Shown here: in pieces, positions 39,919 through 47,248 of the stretch
Layout: each line of letters starts with the position of its first letter
Position numbering within the stretch: the first letter of the stretch is position 1
Source of the DNA: CAMTUW01 sp947085035
GTDB taxonomy: Bacteria; Actinomycetota; Coriobacteriia; Anaerosomatales; PHET01
Length of the DNA: 64,000 bases
NCBI GenBank assembly: GCA_947085035.1
Contig: CAMTUW010000005.1
Location: 40,020-104,019, forward strand
Reading direction: 5' to 3'
Position numbers and translations under genes: made by a program
The notes under the pieces: model-generated
Told to the model about the DNA's origin: nothing
Seen by the model: the letters and a program-made list of their open reading frames with translations, nothing else
Database searches by the model: none

Positions 39919-40797
39919 ATGAAAGCCATCATCCCGGCAGCAGGCCTGGGTACGCGATTCCTGCCCGCTACGAAGTCACAGCCAAAAGAGATGCTGCCGG
40001 TCGTTGACAAGCCGGTCATCCAGTACGTGGTCGAGGAGGCCGTCGCCGCCGGGGCAAGCGACATCCTCATGATCACCGGGCGCGGCAAGCGTGCCATCGA
40101 GGACCACTTCGACCGCTCGATCGAACTCGAGGAGCTGCTCGAGTCGACCGGTAACGCCGCCCGCCTGCGTCAGGTGCGAGCGATCTCTGACTTGGCCGAG
40201 GTGTTCTACGTCCGACAGAAGAAGCCGCGCGGCCTGGGTCATGCGGTGCTCTGCGGCAAGCCGTTCACCAGTGACGAGCCGTTCTACGTGCTTCTGGGCG
40301 ACATGCTCGTGCCGAAGAAGTGCGTCTTGCCGCGGCTGCGCGAGGTCCACGACCGCACCGGCGCGAGCGTCATCGCCGTCATGCCGGTACCGGACGACAT
40401 GGTGAGCCGCTACGGCGTCATCGAGGGTCACGAGGTCGAAGACGGCGCCTGGCGCGTGACCGGTCTTGTCGAAAAGCCCCCGGCGAACGAGGCCCCGAGC
40501 AACCTCGCGATCTTCGGTCGCTACCTGCTGACGCCCGCGATCATGGAGATCCTTCCGGACATCAGGCCCGGTCGTGGCGAGGAGATCCAGCTCACTGACG
40601 CGCTGGTCAAGCTGCTCGAGACCGAGGAGATCTACGCGGTCGTCGTGGACCCCTCTGAAGGCTACGACACCGGCAACGTGCTCTCGTGGCTGGGGGCCAA
40701 CGTCGCGCTCGCGCTCGAGACCGACCAGTACGGCTCCGACCTGCGCGTCGGGCTCGAGCGGTTGCTGGGCGTAGATACGGCCGGGTCACTAGAGTGA
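39919..40797 (+). CDS. galU: UTP-glucose-1-phosphate uridylyltransferase
   Basis: Makes UDP-glucose, feeding the ugd and UXS enzymes downstream. 292 residues: IIPAAGLGTRFLPATKSQPKEMLPV at the N-terminus (in two parts: PAAGLGTRFLPATK and KEMLPVVDKPVIQY), LGHAVLCGKP, LLGDML, VEKPP, and the GEEIQLTDAL stretch. ATG at 39919 has GGAGGA ten bases upstream. The stop overlaps manC (GTGA), marking the start of the polysaccharide region. Confidence 0.96.
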   Translation: MKAIIPAAGLGTRFLPATKSQPKEMLPVVDKPVIQYVVEEAVAAGASDILMITGRGKRAIEDHFDRSIELEELLESTGNAARLRQVRAISDLAEVFYVRQKKPRGLGHAVLCGKPFTSDEPFYVLLGDMLVPKKCVLPRLREVHDRTGASVIAVMPVPDDMVSRYGVIEGHEVEDGAWRVTGLVEKPPANEAPSNLAIFGRYLLTPAIMEILPDIRPGRGEEIQLTDALVKLLETEEIYAVVVDPSEGYDTGNVLSWLGANVALALETDQYGSDLRVGLERLLGVDTAGSLE

Positions 40798-42260
40798 GCG
40801 CACCGGATCCACACGTCTACGCGGTGATACTGGCCGGCGGTAGCGGTCAGCGCTTCTGGCCGCTGTCGCGCGAGCTCAACCCCAAGCAGCTGCTCTCGAT
40901 GTTCGGGACCGAGTCGCTCATCGCACAGGCCGTCCATCGGATCCTGCCATTCACCAGGGGCGGCTCGTCCATCGCGATCGCGACCAACGAACGCCTCTTC
41001 GACGAGCTCAGGAATCACCTCAAGGCGCACGCGGATACCGCGTTGCATTCGGTGCGCTACATCCAAGAGCCGCTGCCCAAGAACACGGCTCCAGCGATCG
41101 CTTTGGCCGCCGCCACGTTCTTCGCCGAGGACCCTGACGCTGTCATGGTCGTCTTGCCTAGCGATCATCTGCTCGAAGACGGTCAGATGTGGGAGGACTG
41201 CGTGACCGCGGCGATCTCTGCGGCGCGCGACGGTTACCTGGTCACGATCGGCATCGCGCCCACACGTCCCGAGACGGGATACGGCTACATCCGCGCGGGC
41301 GAGCCGCTGTCTGCCCATGAGACGGGTGCGGCCCTTCCGCACATCGCCGCCGAGTTCATCGAGAAGCCCGACCCGGCCCGTGCGCAGAAGCTGGTCGACT
41401 CAGGTCACTACTACTGGAACGCCGGCATCTTCGTCATGAAGGCCGCGCGCGTGCTCGAGGAGCTCGATGCCGCGGACGCCGAAGGGGCGCGGATGGCTGA
41501 TGCCGCGCGGTGGATAGCAGCGCAGGCGCCCGAGGATCGCAACGGCGAGGAGGCGCGTGAGCGCTTCTCGGCGCTTCCGGGTGTCTCGATCGACAAGGCG
41601 GTGATGGAGCGAAGCGAGCGCGTGGCGGTCATTCCCGCAGTGCTCGCCTGGAACGACGTGGGCTCGTTGCTCGCGCTTGAAGAGGTGGCCGAGCCGGATG
41701 CGTCGGGTAACGTTCGCGTGGGCCGCGGGGTCGACATCGACAGCACGAACACGGTCGTCTACTCGAGCGATCGGCTGGTCGCGACGCTGGGGCTGAGCGA
41801 CATGGTGGTGGTGGACACCGCCGATGCGACCCTGGTGCTACCGAAGGACCGGGCGCAAGACGTGCGTCACGTGTTCGACGCGCTCAAGGCGCTGGATGCC
41901 CCAGAGGTCACGAAGCCGAAGGTCAGCCTCAGGCCATGGGGCAGCTGGATGAGTCTGCTTGAGAGTCCCGAGTATCAGATCAAGCTCATCGAGGTGAAGC
42001 CCGGGGCTCGGATCAGCCTGCAGAAGCACCGTCATCGTTCCGAGCACTGGATCGTGGTGAGCGGCTCGGCCGTGATCACCCGCGATGACGAGAACATGGA
42101 AGTGCATCAGAATGAGGGGATCTTCCTGCCCGTGGGCTGCGTGCACCGCATGGAGAACGTGGGTAAGGTGCCGCTCGTGGTCATAGAGGTGCAGGTGGGC
42201 GAGTACCTGGGCGAGGACGATATCGTCAGGCTGCAGGATGACTGGCAGAGGGAAGGGTAG
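40794..42260 (+). CDS. manC: Mannose-1-phosphate guanylyltransferase / mannose-6-phosphate isomerase
   Basis: Bifunctional type: an N-terminal GDP-mannose pyrophosphorylase (VILAGGSGQRFWPLSRELNPKQLL split near residue 10, VLPSDHLLED, GYGYIRAGE, FIEKPD, YYWNAGIFVMKA) and a C-terminal cupin isomerase domain (RPWGSWMSLLE, KPGARISLQKHRHRSEHWIVVSG in parts, VHRMENVG). About 488 residues. GTG at 40794 overlaps the galU stop. It makes GDP-mannose for glycosyltransferases. Confidence 0.95.
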   Translation: MSAPDPHVYAVILAGGSGQRFWPLSRELNPKQLLSMFGTESLIAQAVHRILPFTRGGSSIAIATNERLFDELRNHLKAHADTALHSVRYIQEPLPKNTAPAIALAAATFFAEDPDAVMVVLPSDHLLEDGQMWEDCVTAAISAARDGYLVTIGIAPTRPETGYGYIRAGEPLSAHETGAALPHIAAEFIEKPDPARAQKLVDSGHYYWNAGIFVMKAARVLEELDAADAEGARMADAARWIAAQAPEDRNGEEARERFSALPGVSIDKAVMERSERVAVIPAVLAWNDVGSLLALEEVAEPDASGNVRVGRGVDIDSTNTVVYSSDRLVATLGLSDMVVVDTADATLVLPKDRAQDVRHVFDALKALDAPEVTKPKVSLRPWGSWMSLLESPEYQIKLIEVKPGARISLQKHRHRSEHWIVVSGSAVITRDDENMEVHQNEGIFLPVGCVHRMENVGKVPLVVIEVQVGEYLGEDDIVRLQDDWQREG

Positions 42261-42266
42261 GGGCGC

Positions 42267-42434
42267 ATGAAGGTCGTCATTCTCGCCGGAGGGCTGGGCA
42301 CGCGTCTGGCCGAGGAAACCGTGCTGCGTCCCAAACCCATGACGGAGATAGGCGAGAAGCCGGTTCTCTGGCACATCATGAAGACCTACAGCCACTACGG
42401 ATTCAACGACTTCGTGATCTGTGCGGGCTGGTGA
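42267..42434 (+). pseudogene. 5' fragment of rfbF (truncated)
   Basis: 55 codons beginning with a proper ATG, reading MKVVILAGGLGTRLAEETV and ending at FNDFVICAGW-stop. It matches the first 55 residues of the intact rfbF at 45374 at about 48 positions, then diverges abruptly at 42430. The DNA differs at many third positions, so it is not a recent copy; it looks like the start of the resident gene left after a replacement. It follows manC by 6 bases and may still be translated as a short peptide. Confidence 0.85.
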
Positions 42435-42479
42435 TGTGTGACGCGGGGGTGCTGCTCGCCGATAGCTTCGCGAGAGCCG

Positions 42480-42678
42480 GGTTACCTGCCCGTACCCCTA
42501 CTGGACCTGAAGGCCCAGTACATCGATCTCGAAGATGGCCGCGCTCGCAGAGGCGGGCGTCGGTACCGCGAAGTACCACCCCCTTGCACTGCACGAGCAG
42601 CCCGCGATGTCGAAGGTGGTCGGCTGGGTGAAGCCGTCGCTTCCCGTTGCCGAGTCGTGGGCTTCCCTGGTGTGGTAG
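42480..42678 (+). pseudogene. Remnant of a DegT/DnrJ/EryC1 sugar aminotransferase
   Basis: One frame reads YLPVPLLDLKAQYIDLED, the canonical N-terminus of this PLP family. About 40 bases later another frame reads MAALAEAGVGTAKYHPLALH, then EQPAMSKVV and LPVAESWASLVW-stop, which is typical of its C-terminal region. The ~300 residues between are missing, so this is an internally deleted, frameshifted gene ghost. Confidence 0.6.
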
Positions 42679-42690
42679 GATTCCTACCAC
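42672..42690 (+). promoter_or_regulatory. 19-bp palindrome before the fic gene
   Basis: GTGGTAGGATTCCTACCAC is a perfect palindrome about its central base, 22 bases before the fic GTG, overlapping the end of the aminotransferase remnant. The following AT-rich ATTCGATAAAGTG offers a -10. It is a good operator candidate for autoregulation, perhaps by the winged-helix end of the Fic protein. Confidence 0.6.
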
Positions 42691-42712
42691 AAGCATTCGA
42701 TAAAGTGTTTTA

Positions 42713-43981
42713 GTGATTAATCGCCAAGCGCCCGAGGCTGCCGTGTACACCTATCGCATCACCCCAGAGATCAGCGCCCAGGTCGAGCGCATCGAGCAGC
42801 TGCGGACCCAGATCGACCGACAGGGGCCAATTCCGCGCATCTGGGCGGGTAGAACGCGCAGCGATCTGGAGGCGGAAGCGACGGCCGCCTCGGTGCGGCT
42901 GGAAGGCATCAATGTCACCGCCGATGAAGCGCGGCGCATCCTGGTGGGGGATCGTCCCCTTGCAGTGAGCGAAGAAGACGCGGCCGAAGTGCTCGGTTAC
43001 CGAGACGCGATGACGCTCGTGCTTAGCCGTGCCGACGATCCCGGCTTCCTCTGGCAGCGAGAGCTGCTCCTGGCGATTCATCGCAGCGTGCTGGGAGCGT
43101 CGTTCGCTGCCGAGGCGGGCCGCATCAGGCGCATCCAGGACTGGCTCACTGATCGGCAGACCGGGAGGCAGGTGTACCTGCCTCCGCCCGCCGACGAAGT
43201 GCCCGAACTCGTGGACGAACTGTGTGCATGGCTCACGTCGATGCCGGATGCCCCGGCGCCTATCCTCAGCGCGCTCGCCCATATCCGGCTCGCGGGAATC
43301 CATCCCTTCCGAGACGGCAACGGACGAGCGGCACGTATCGTCGCCTCGCTCACGATGTTTCGTGGCGGATTCCGGGCTCCGCAGTTCACGAGCCTCGAGG
43401 AATGGTGGGGGCGCCACCCCTCGGACTACTATGCGGCGTTCGAGTGCTTGGGAGATGCGTTCGAGGAAGCCCGAGACGTGACACCGTTCGTGGCCGCCCA
43501 TGTGGGGGCGCAAGCCACTCAGGCGGAGGCGCTTTCTCTTCGCAACTCGATCGAGCGAGCTCTCTGGGTCGTGCTCGAAGACCTCGTGGTGCGCGATCTG
43601 CACCTGCATGAGCGCGCGACTCATGCGCTCTACGACGCGATTTTCGGTCGACAGCTCACGAATCGCTACTACCGAGGAATCGCCGACGTATCCGATGTCA
43701 CTGCGATGCAGGATCTGCGACGCCTTGTTGCTGCTGGGCTGATCGAGCCTCGCGGCGGCGGCCGGACCTCGCGCTATATCGGCACCGACCGTCTGATCGA
43801 GACGGTTGCGCGCGAGGCGGGGCTGGACGTCAACCGACTGCCAGCGACGGGCTACTGCGACCGTAGCAACGCGCTCATCGCGGCGCTGGCCGACCTGCTT
43901 CAAGGCGGCCAGGTGCGCGAGGACTCGGTGCCCTACTGTACGCGGAGTGGCCGGGACTGGCCGCGGCAAGGCGCAAGGTGA
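42713..43981 (+). CDS. Fic family protein (class II, self-inhibited) with C-terminal winged helix
   Basis: Fic enzymes usually transfer AMP to a target hydroxyl. 422 residues: the N-terminal inhibitory helix motif S-x-x-x-E-G is at residues 60-65 (SVRLEG), marking class II; the catalytic motif HPFRDGNGRAAR is complete at residues 197-208. After residue ~270 comes a winged-helix-like region (DVTAMQDLRRLVAAGLIEPRG). GTG at 42713 has almost no ribosome site and may begin a near-leaderless message. It lies in an AT-richer island among broken sugar genes, a sign of transfer. Confidence 0.88.
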   Translation: MINRQAPEAAVYTYRITPEISAQVERIEQLRTQIDRQGPIPRIWAGRTRSDLEAEATAASVRLEGINVTADEARRILVGDRPLAVSEEDAAEVLGYRDAMTLVLSRADDPGFLWQRELLLAIHRSVLGASFAAEAGRIRRIQDWLTDRQTGRQVYLPPPADEVPELVDELCAWLTSMPDAPAPILSALAHIRLAGIHPFRDGNGRAARIVASLTMFRGGFRAPQFTSLEEWWGRHPSDYYAAFECLGDAFEEARDVTPFVAAHVGAQATQAEALSLRNSIERALWVVLEDLVVRDLHLHERATHALYDAIFGRQLTNRYYRGIADVSDVTAMQDLRRLVAAGLIEPRGGGRTSRYIGTDRLIETVAREAGLDVNRLPATGYCDRSNALIAALADLLQGGQVREDSVPYCTRSGRDWPRQGAR

Positions 43982-44035
43982 GCCGCGAATGATTACCTTG
44001 TTCGAGAAATAAGCGAAATCACGCAGCAAGACGGG

Positions 44036-44041
44036 TATAAT
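44036..44041 (+). promoter_or_regulatory. Consensus -10 for a probably leaderless transcript
   Basis: TATAAT ends six bases before the ATG at 44048, so transcription would start on or next to the start codon. No Shine-Dalgarno is present, which agrees with leaderless translation, common in actinobacteria. Confidence 0.65.
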
Positions 44042-44047
44042 CACATC

Positions 44048-44494
44048 ATGAACGCGTCCGCCAAGATACCCACCCCCCATGCTCTCATGACGCCTGCTGA
44101 AGCTGCGAAGGCGCTGCGCGTCACGCCACGGACCGTGTACCTGTGGATCCGGTCCGGCAAGCTTCGAGCAATCCATGTGTCCCAGCGAGTCACGCGCATC
44201 CCGGCAGCGGAGATCGAGCGGATGCTCGGTGTCCGTAGCAGCAGCGCATACCACCCGGACCTCTCGAGCATCCTGTGGGACCTCGACCCAGCGGCGATCG
44301 ACTTCGACGTGCACGCGCGGCTCATCATCGAGCGCATCCTCGAGGCCGGCCGTCCCGCCCAGGTCCGTTGGATGTTCCAGCAATACACCCTCGAACATAT
44401 CCTGAATGTCGCCGAGCGCTCTCGCAGCCTGAGCCACCGCGCTGCCGTGGCGTGGTCGACACTGATCCGAGACAGGCTCGATCGTGCCGCATGA
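44048..44494 (+). CDS. Excisionase-type HTH antitoxin-like protein
   Basis: 148 residues. Residues ~14-62 are a MerR/excisionase-type helix-turn-helix (MTPAEAAKALRVTPRTVYLW, then GKLRAIHVSQRVTRIPAAEIE). The C-terminal half (ILWDLDPAAIDFDVHARLII, then RWMFQQYTLEHILNV) resembles DUF6922-type domains that accompany nucleotidyltransferase toxins. It overlaps the next gene by 11 bases. The combination points to an antitoxin that also binds DNA. Leaderless start as noted for the -10 box. Confidence 0.72.
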   Translation: MNASAKIPTPHALMTPAEAAKALRVTPRTVYLWIRSGKLRAIHVSQRVTRIPAAEIERMLGVRSSSAYHPDLSSILWDLDPAAIDFDVHARLIIERILEAGRPAQVRWMFQQYTLEHILNVAERSRSLSHRAAVAWSTLIRDRLDRAA

Positions 44495-45155
44495 TCCTTC
44501 GCCCATCCACGAGGAGGTGCTCGATACCGCTGCCCTTGAGGTGTTCGCCCGCATGGGCGAGCAGCCCGAGCTGGCCTCGTGCTACTTGGCTGGCGGGACC
44601 GCTGTCGCGCTGCAGCTGGGTCACCGACGGTCCATTGATCTCGATCTGTTCACGGAGCGGCCCTGGTCTTTCGACCGTGTCCAGCCCGCGCTTTGGGCGT
44701 CAGGCGAGCTTGTCGTGGACCGGGCCGAACCCGGGACCTTCGTGGGATCCGTCGGTGGCGTGAGGGTGAGCCTGTTTCAGTACGCTGCCCCCTTGCTTGA
44801 AGAGCCGCTGTCCACGCGGTTCGGGATTCCGCTAGCATCGCTTATCGATCTGGCATGCATGAAGCTCATCGCCATCTCCCAGCGAGGCAGCAAGAAGGAC
44901 TTCGTGGACCTTTACTACTTGGGCGAAGCCGGCATCGCTGTGCGAGACATCGTGAAGGTGTTGGCGCGCAAGTATCCGGGCACTCAGTACAATCGCATTC
45001 ACCTGCTGCGTTCGCTCGCCTTCTTCGAAGATGCCGAGGAGGAAGCAGATCCCGTGATGCTGGTTCCGTACTCGTGGGATCGCGTGCGCCGGTACGTCTT
45101 GTCGCAGTCGCAGGGACTGCTCGATGAGGTCGCGTTCGATTCCGAAACCACGTAG
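44484..45155 (+). CDS. AbiEii-like nucleotidyltransferase (putative toxin)
   Basis: 223 residues with the nucleotidyltransferase core CYLAGGTAVALQLGHRRSID followed by LDLFTE, then SLIDLACMKLIAISQRGSKK and DFVDLYYL, the usual DUF1814/AbiEii-like arrangement. It overlaps the preceding HTH gene, so the two form a toxin-antitoxin-like operon independent of the AbiE pair at 27476-29214. GTG start at 44484. Target unknown. Confidence 0.8.
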   Translation: MPHDPSPIHEEVLDTAALEVFARMGEQPELASCYLAGGTAVALQLGHRRSIDLDLFTERPWSFDRVQPALWASGELVVDRAEPGTFVGSVGGVRVSLFQYAAPLLEEPLSTRFGIPLASLIDLACMKLIAISQRGSKKDFVDLYYLGEAGIAVRDIVKVLARKYPGTQYNRIHLLRSLAFFEDAEEEADPVMLVPYSWDRVRRYVLSQSQGLLDEVAFDSETT

Positions 45156-45210
45156 CGACAGTCTTCACCGCCGCACCGCCGTACTATGTCAATCCGCCCC
45201 CAGCCGCTAA

Positions 45211-45372
45211 GATAACTCGAGCGTTGACGTCACGCCCCTCCCGCCGGGTCGCTCAAGCGAGCGCCCGCCCGTCTACGGCGATGGTCATGCTGCCGAGAAG
45301 TGCGTTGCGGCACTGGAGTTGATGGCTGTGGGGATTGCGGAGCGAACAACCGAAGACAACAAGGAGGGGTGA
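45211..45372 (+). pseudogene. C-terminal remnant, possibly UDP-GlcNAc 2-epimerase
   Basis: An open frame without a start reads ERPPVYGDGHAAEKCVAALE and LMAVGIAER before a stop at 45370. The Y-G-D-G-x-A-A-E pattern is typical of the C-terminus of hydrolysing or non-hydrolysing UDP-N-acetylglucosamine 2-epimerases (WecB type). Only ~40 convincing residues remain and the stop abuts rfbF. Apart from this the 218-base gap holds no gene. Confidence 0.4.
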
Positions 45373-45373
45373 G

Positions 45374-46144
45374 ATGAAGGTCGTCATTCTTGCCGGGGGC
45401 CTCGGAACTCGCATATCTGAGGAAACCGTGACTCGACCGAAACCGATGGCAGAGATTGGCGACAAGCCCATTCTTTGGCACATCATGAAGACGTACAGTC
45501 ACTACGGTTTCAACGATTTTGTGATCTGTGCAGGATACAAGGGCTATCAGATCAAGGAGTATTTTCACAACTACTGGCTACACAATGCCGATGTGACGTT
45601 TGATATGCGATCTCACGCGTGTGAGGTCCATGAGGATGCGAATGAGCCGTGGCGCGTGACTGTCGTAGACACCGGAGCCGACACCATGACTGGTGGGCGA
45701 GTGAAGCGCATTGAACCCTATGTCCAGGGTGAGACCTTCATGCTCACCTACGGTGATGGTGTAGCCGATGTGAACATCCCAGCCCTGCTGGACTTTCACC
45801 GTCGCTCGGGTCGAATTGCCACGATTACGGCCGTGCAACCATCCGGTCGTTTTGGCGTCCTCGAGCTCGGCGAGGGCGACAGCGTCGATAGTTTCCGCGA
45901 GAAACCTCACGGAGACGGCGATTGGATCAACGGCGGCTACTTTGTCATGGGACCCGAGGTCTTCAGTCGCATTGCGGGAGACGATACGTTCCTCGAGCGC
46001 GAGCCGCTTGAGTCGCTGGCTGACGATCGGCAGCTCGGAGCGTTCAAGCATGATGGGTTCTGGCAGCCGATGGATACCCTGAGGGACAAGCACCACCTTG
46101 AGCACCTGTGGGAGACGGGTTCAGCGCCATGGAAGGTTTGGTAG
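45374..46144 (+). CDS. rfbF: Glucose-1-phosphate cytidylyltransferase
   Basis: Makes CDP-glucose, the entry to CDP-3,6-dideoxyhexoses. 256 residues: VILAGGLGTRISEETVTRPKPM (in parts AGGLGTR and RPKPMAEIG), WHIMKTYSHYGFNDFVIC, AGYKGYQIKEYF, MLTYGDGVADVNI, GRFGVLEL, INGGYFVM and WQPMDTLRDK. ATG at 45374 has AAGGAGGGG. Third-position GC is visibly lower than in galU/manC, suggesting recent acquisition. Also known as ddhA/ascA. Confidence 0.95.
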   Translation: MKVVILAGGLGTRISEETVTRPKPMAEIGDKPILWHIMKTYSHYGFNDFVICAGYKGYQIKEYFHNYWLHNADVTFDMRSHACEVHEDANEPWRVTVVDTGADTMTGGRVKRIEPYVQGETFMLTYGDGVADVNIPALLDFHRRSGRIATITAVQPSGRFGVLELGEGDSVDSFREKPHGDGDWINGGYFVMGPEVFSRIAGDDTFLEREPLESLADDRQLGAFKHDGFWQPMDTLRDKHHLEHLWETGSAPWKVW

Positions 46145-46146
46145 CA

Positions 46147-47235
46147 GTGCGAACCAGTTTCGGTGGTGTGTTTCATGGCCGGAGAGTCCTTCTCACCGGG
46201 CATACCGGGTTCAAGGGTGCATGGTTGAGCCGCTGGCTGCTCGACTTGGGCGCAGAGGTGACCGGCTACGCACTGGATCCGAACACAGCGCCTTCGCTGT
46301 TCGTAGACCTCTCGCTGGAAAGCTCGGTGAATAGCCAAATCGGCGACGTGCGGGATGCTGCGGTGCTCGCTGCGGTCGTGGCGGAGGTTCGCCCCGAAAT
46401 CGTGCTGCACCTTGCCGCACAACCGCTCGTCCGCAGGAGCTATGCGGAGCCACGCTACACCTTCGAGACCAACGTCATGGGTACGGTCAACCTTCTGGAA
46501 GCGCTGCGCGGATGCGAGAGCTGTCGTGCCATCGTGAATGTGACAACGGACAAGGTCTACTCCAACCCCGAGACCGGCGAACCTTTCAACGAAACACACC
46601 CGCTTGGGGGCCATGACCCGTACAGCGCTAGTAAGGCCGGATCAGAGATAGTCACTGCTTCGTACCGCGACTCCTTCTTCACCGGCAGCGGTCTACCCGC
46701 TGTCGCAACTGCGCGGGCTGGCAATGTCATCGGTGGCGGCGATTGGGCGGTGGATCGGCTCGTTCCCGACTGCGTGCGGGCTCTCTCGAGCGATGAGTTG
46801 GTTGTTGTCCGGAATCCGAATTCGGTGCGTCCGTGGCAGCACGTTCTGGAACCGCTGTCCGGGTACCTCTGTCTTGCGGCGGCACTGCTCGGGGATGACT
46901 CGCTCGCGGGTCCGTTCAACTTCGGCCCTGATCCTGCGGAGGCTCGGTCCGTGGGCGAGGTATCCGAGCGGTTCGTTGAAGCATGGGGTGAAGGATCGTG
47001 GTGCGCGCCGGACCCAGGAGCGCACCCTCACGAGGCGGCTCAGCTTCGGCTCGACATCGGCAAGGCAGACAGGGTCTTGGGTTGGCGTCCGATCTGGGAT
47101 TTCGAAGAGACTGTCGCACACACAGCCGCATGGTACCACGCCTACAATAAAGGGGAGGATGCGGTGGGACTCGTGAAGGCAGACATAGACGCATACGTCG
47201 CCGCAGCACGCGCGTGCGCGGCCCCGTGGGCATGA
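46147..47235 (+). CDS. rfbG: CDP-glucose 4,6-dehydratase
   Basis: Converts CDP-glucose to CDP-4-keto-6-deoxyglucose. An extended SDR: VLLTGHTGFKGAWLSRWLLD with TGxxGxxG, HLAAQPLVRRSYAEP, TTDKVYSN, and YSASKAGSE (YxxxK), then NVIGGGDWAVDRLVPD and RPWQHVLEPLSGYL. GTG at 46147 follows GGAAGG by ten bases and gives the usual short N-terminus; ATG 46129 and GTG 46108 are longer alternatives overlapping rfbF. Also known as ddhB. Confidence 0.94.
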   Translation: MRTSFGGVFHGRRVLLTGHTGFKGAWLSRWLLDLGAEVTGYALDPNTAPSLFVDLSLESSVNSQIGDVRDAAVLAAVVAEVRPEIVLHLAAQPLVRRSYAEPRYTFETNVMGTVNLLEALRGCESCRAIVNVTTDKVYSNPETGEPFNETHPLGGHDPYSASKAGSEIVTASYRDSFFTGSGLPAVATARAGNVIGGGDWAVDRLVPDCVRALSSDELVVVRNPNSVRPWQHVLEPLSGYLCLAAALLGDDSLAGPFNFGPDPAEARSVGEVSERFVEAWGEGSWCAPDPGAHPHEAAQLRLDIGKADRVLGWRPIWDFEETVAHTAAWYHAYNKGEDAVGLVKADIDAYVAAARACAAPWA

Positions 47236-47248
47236 CGGGAGAGTGTTC

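Noticed and set aside
42403..42750. Reverse ORF across the scrap region
   Set aside because: No protein-like sequence; forward-strand remnants explain the region.
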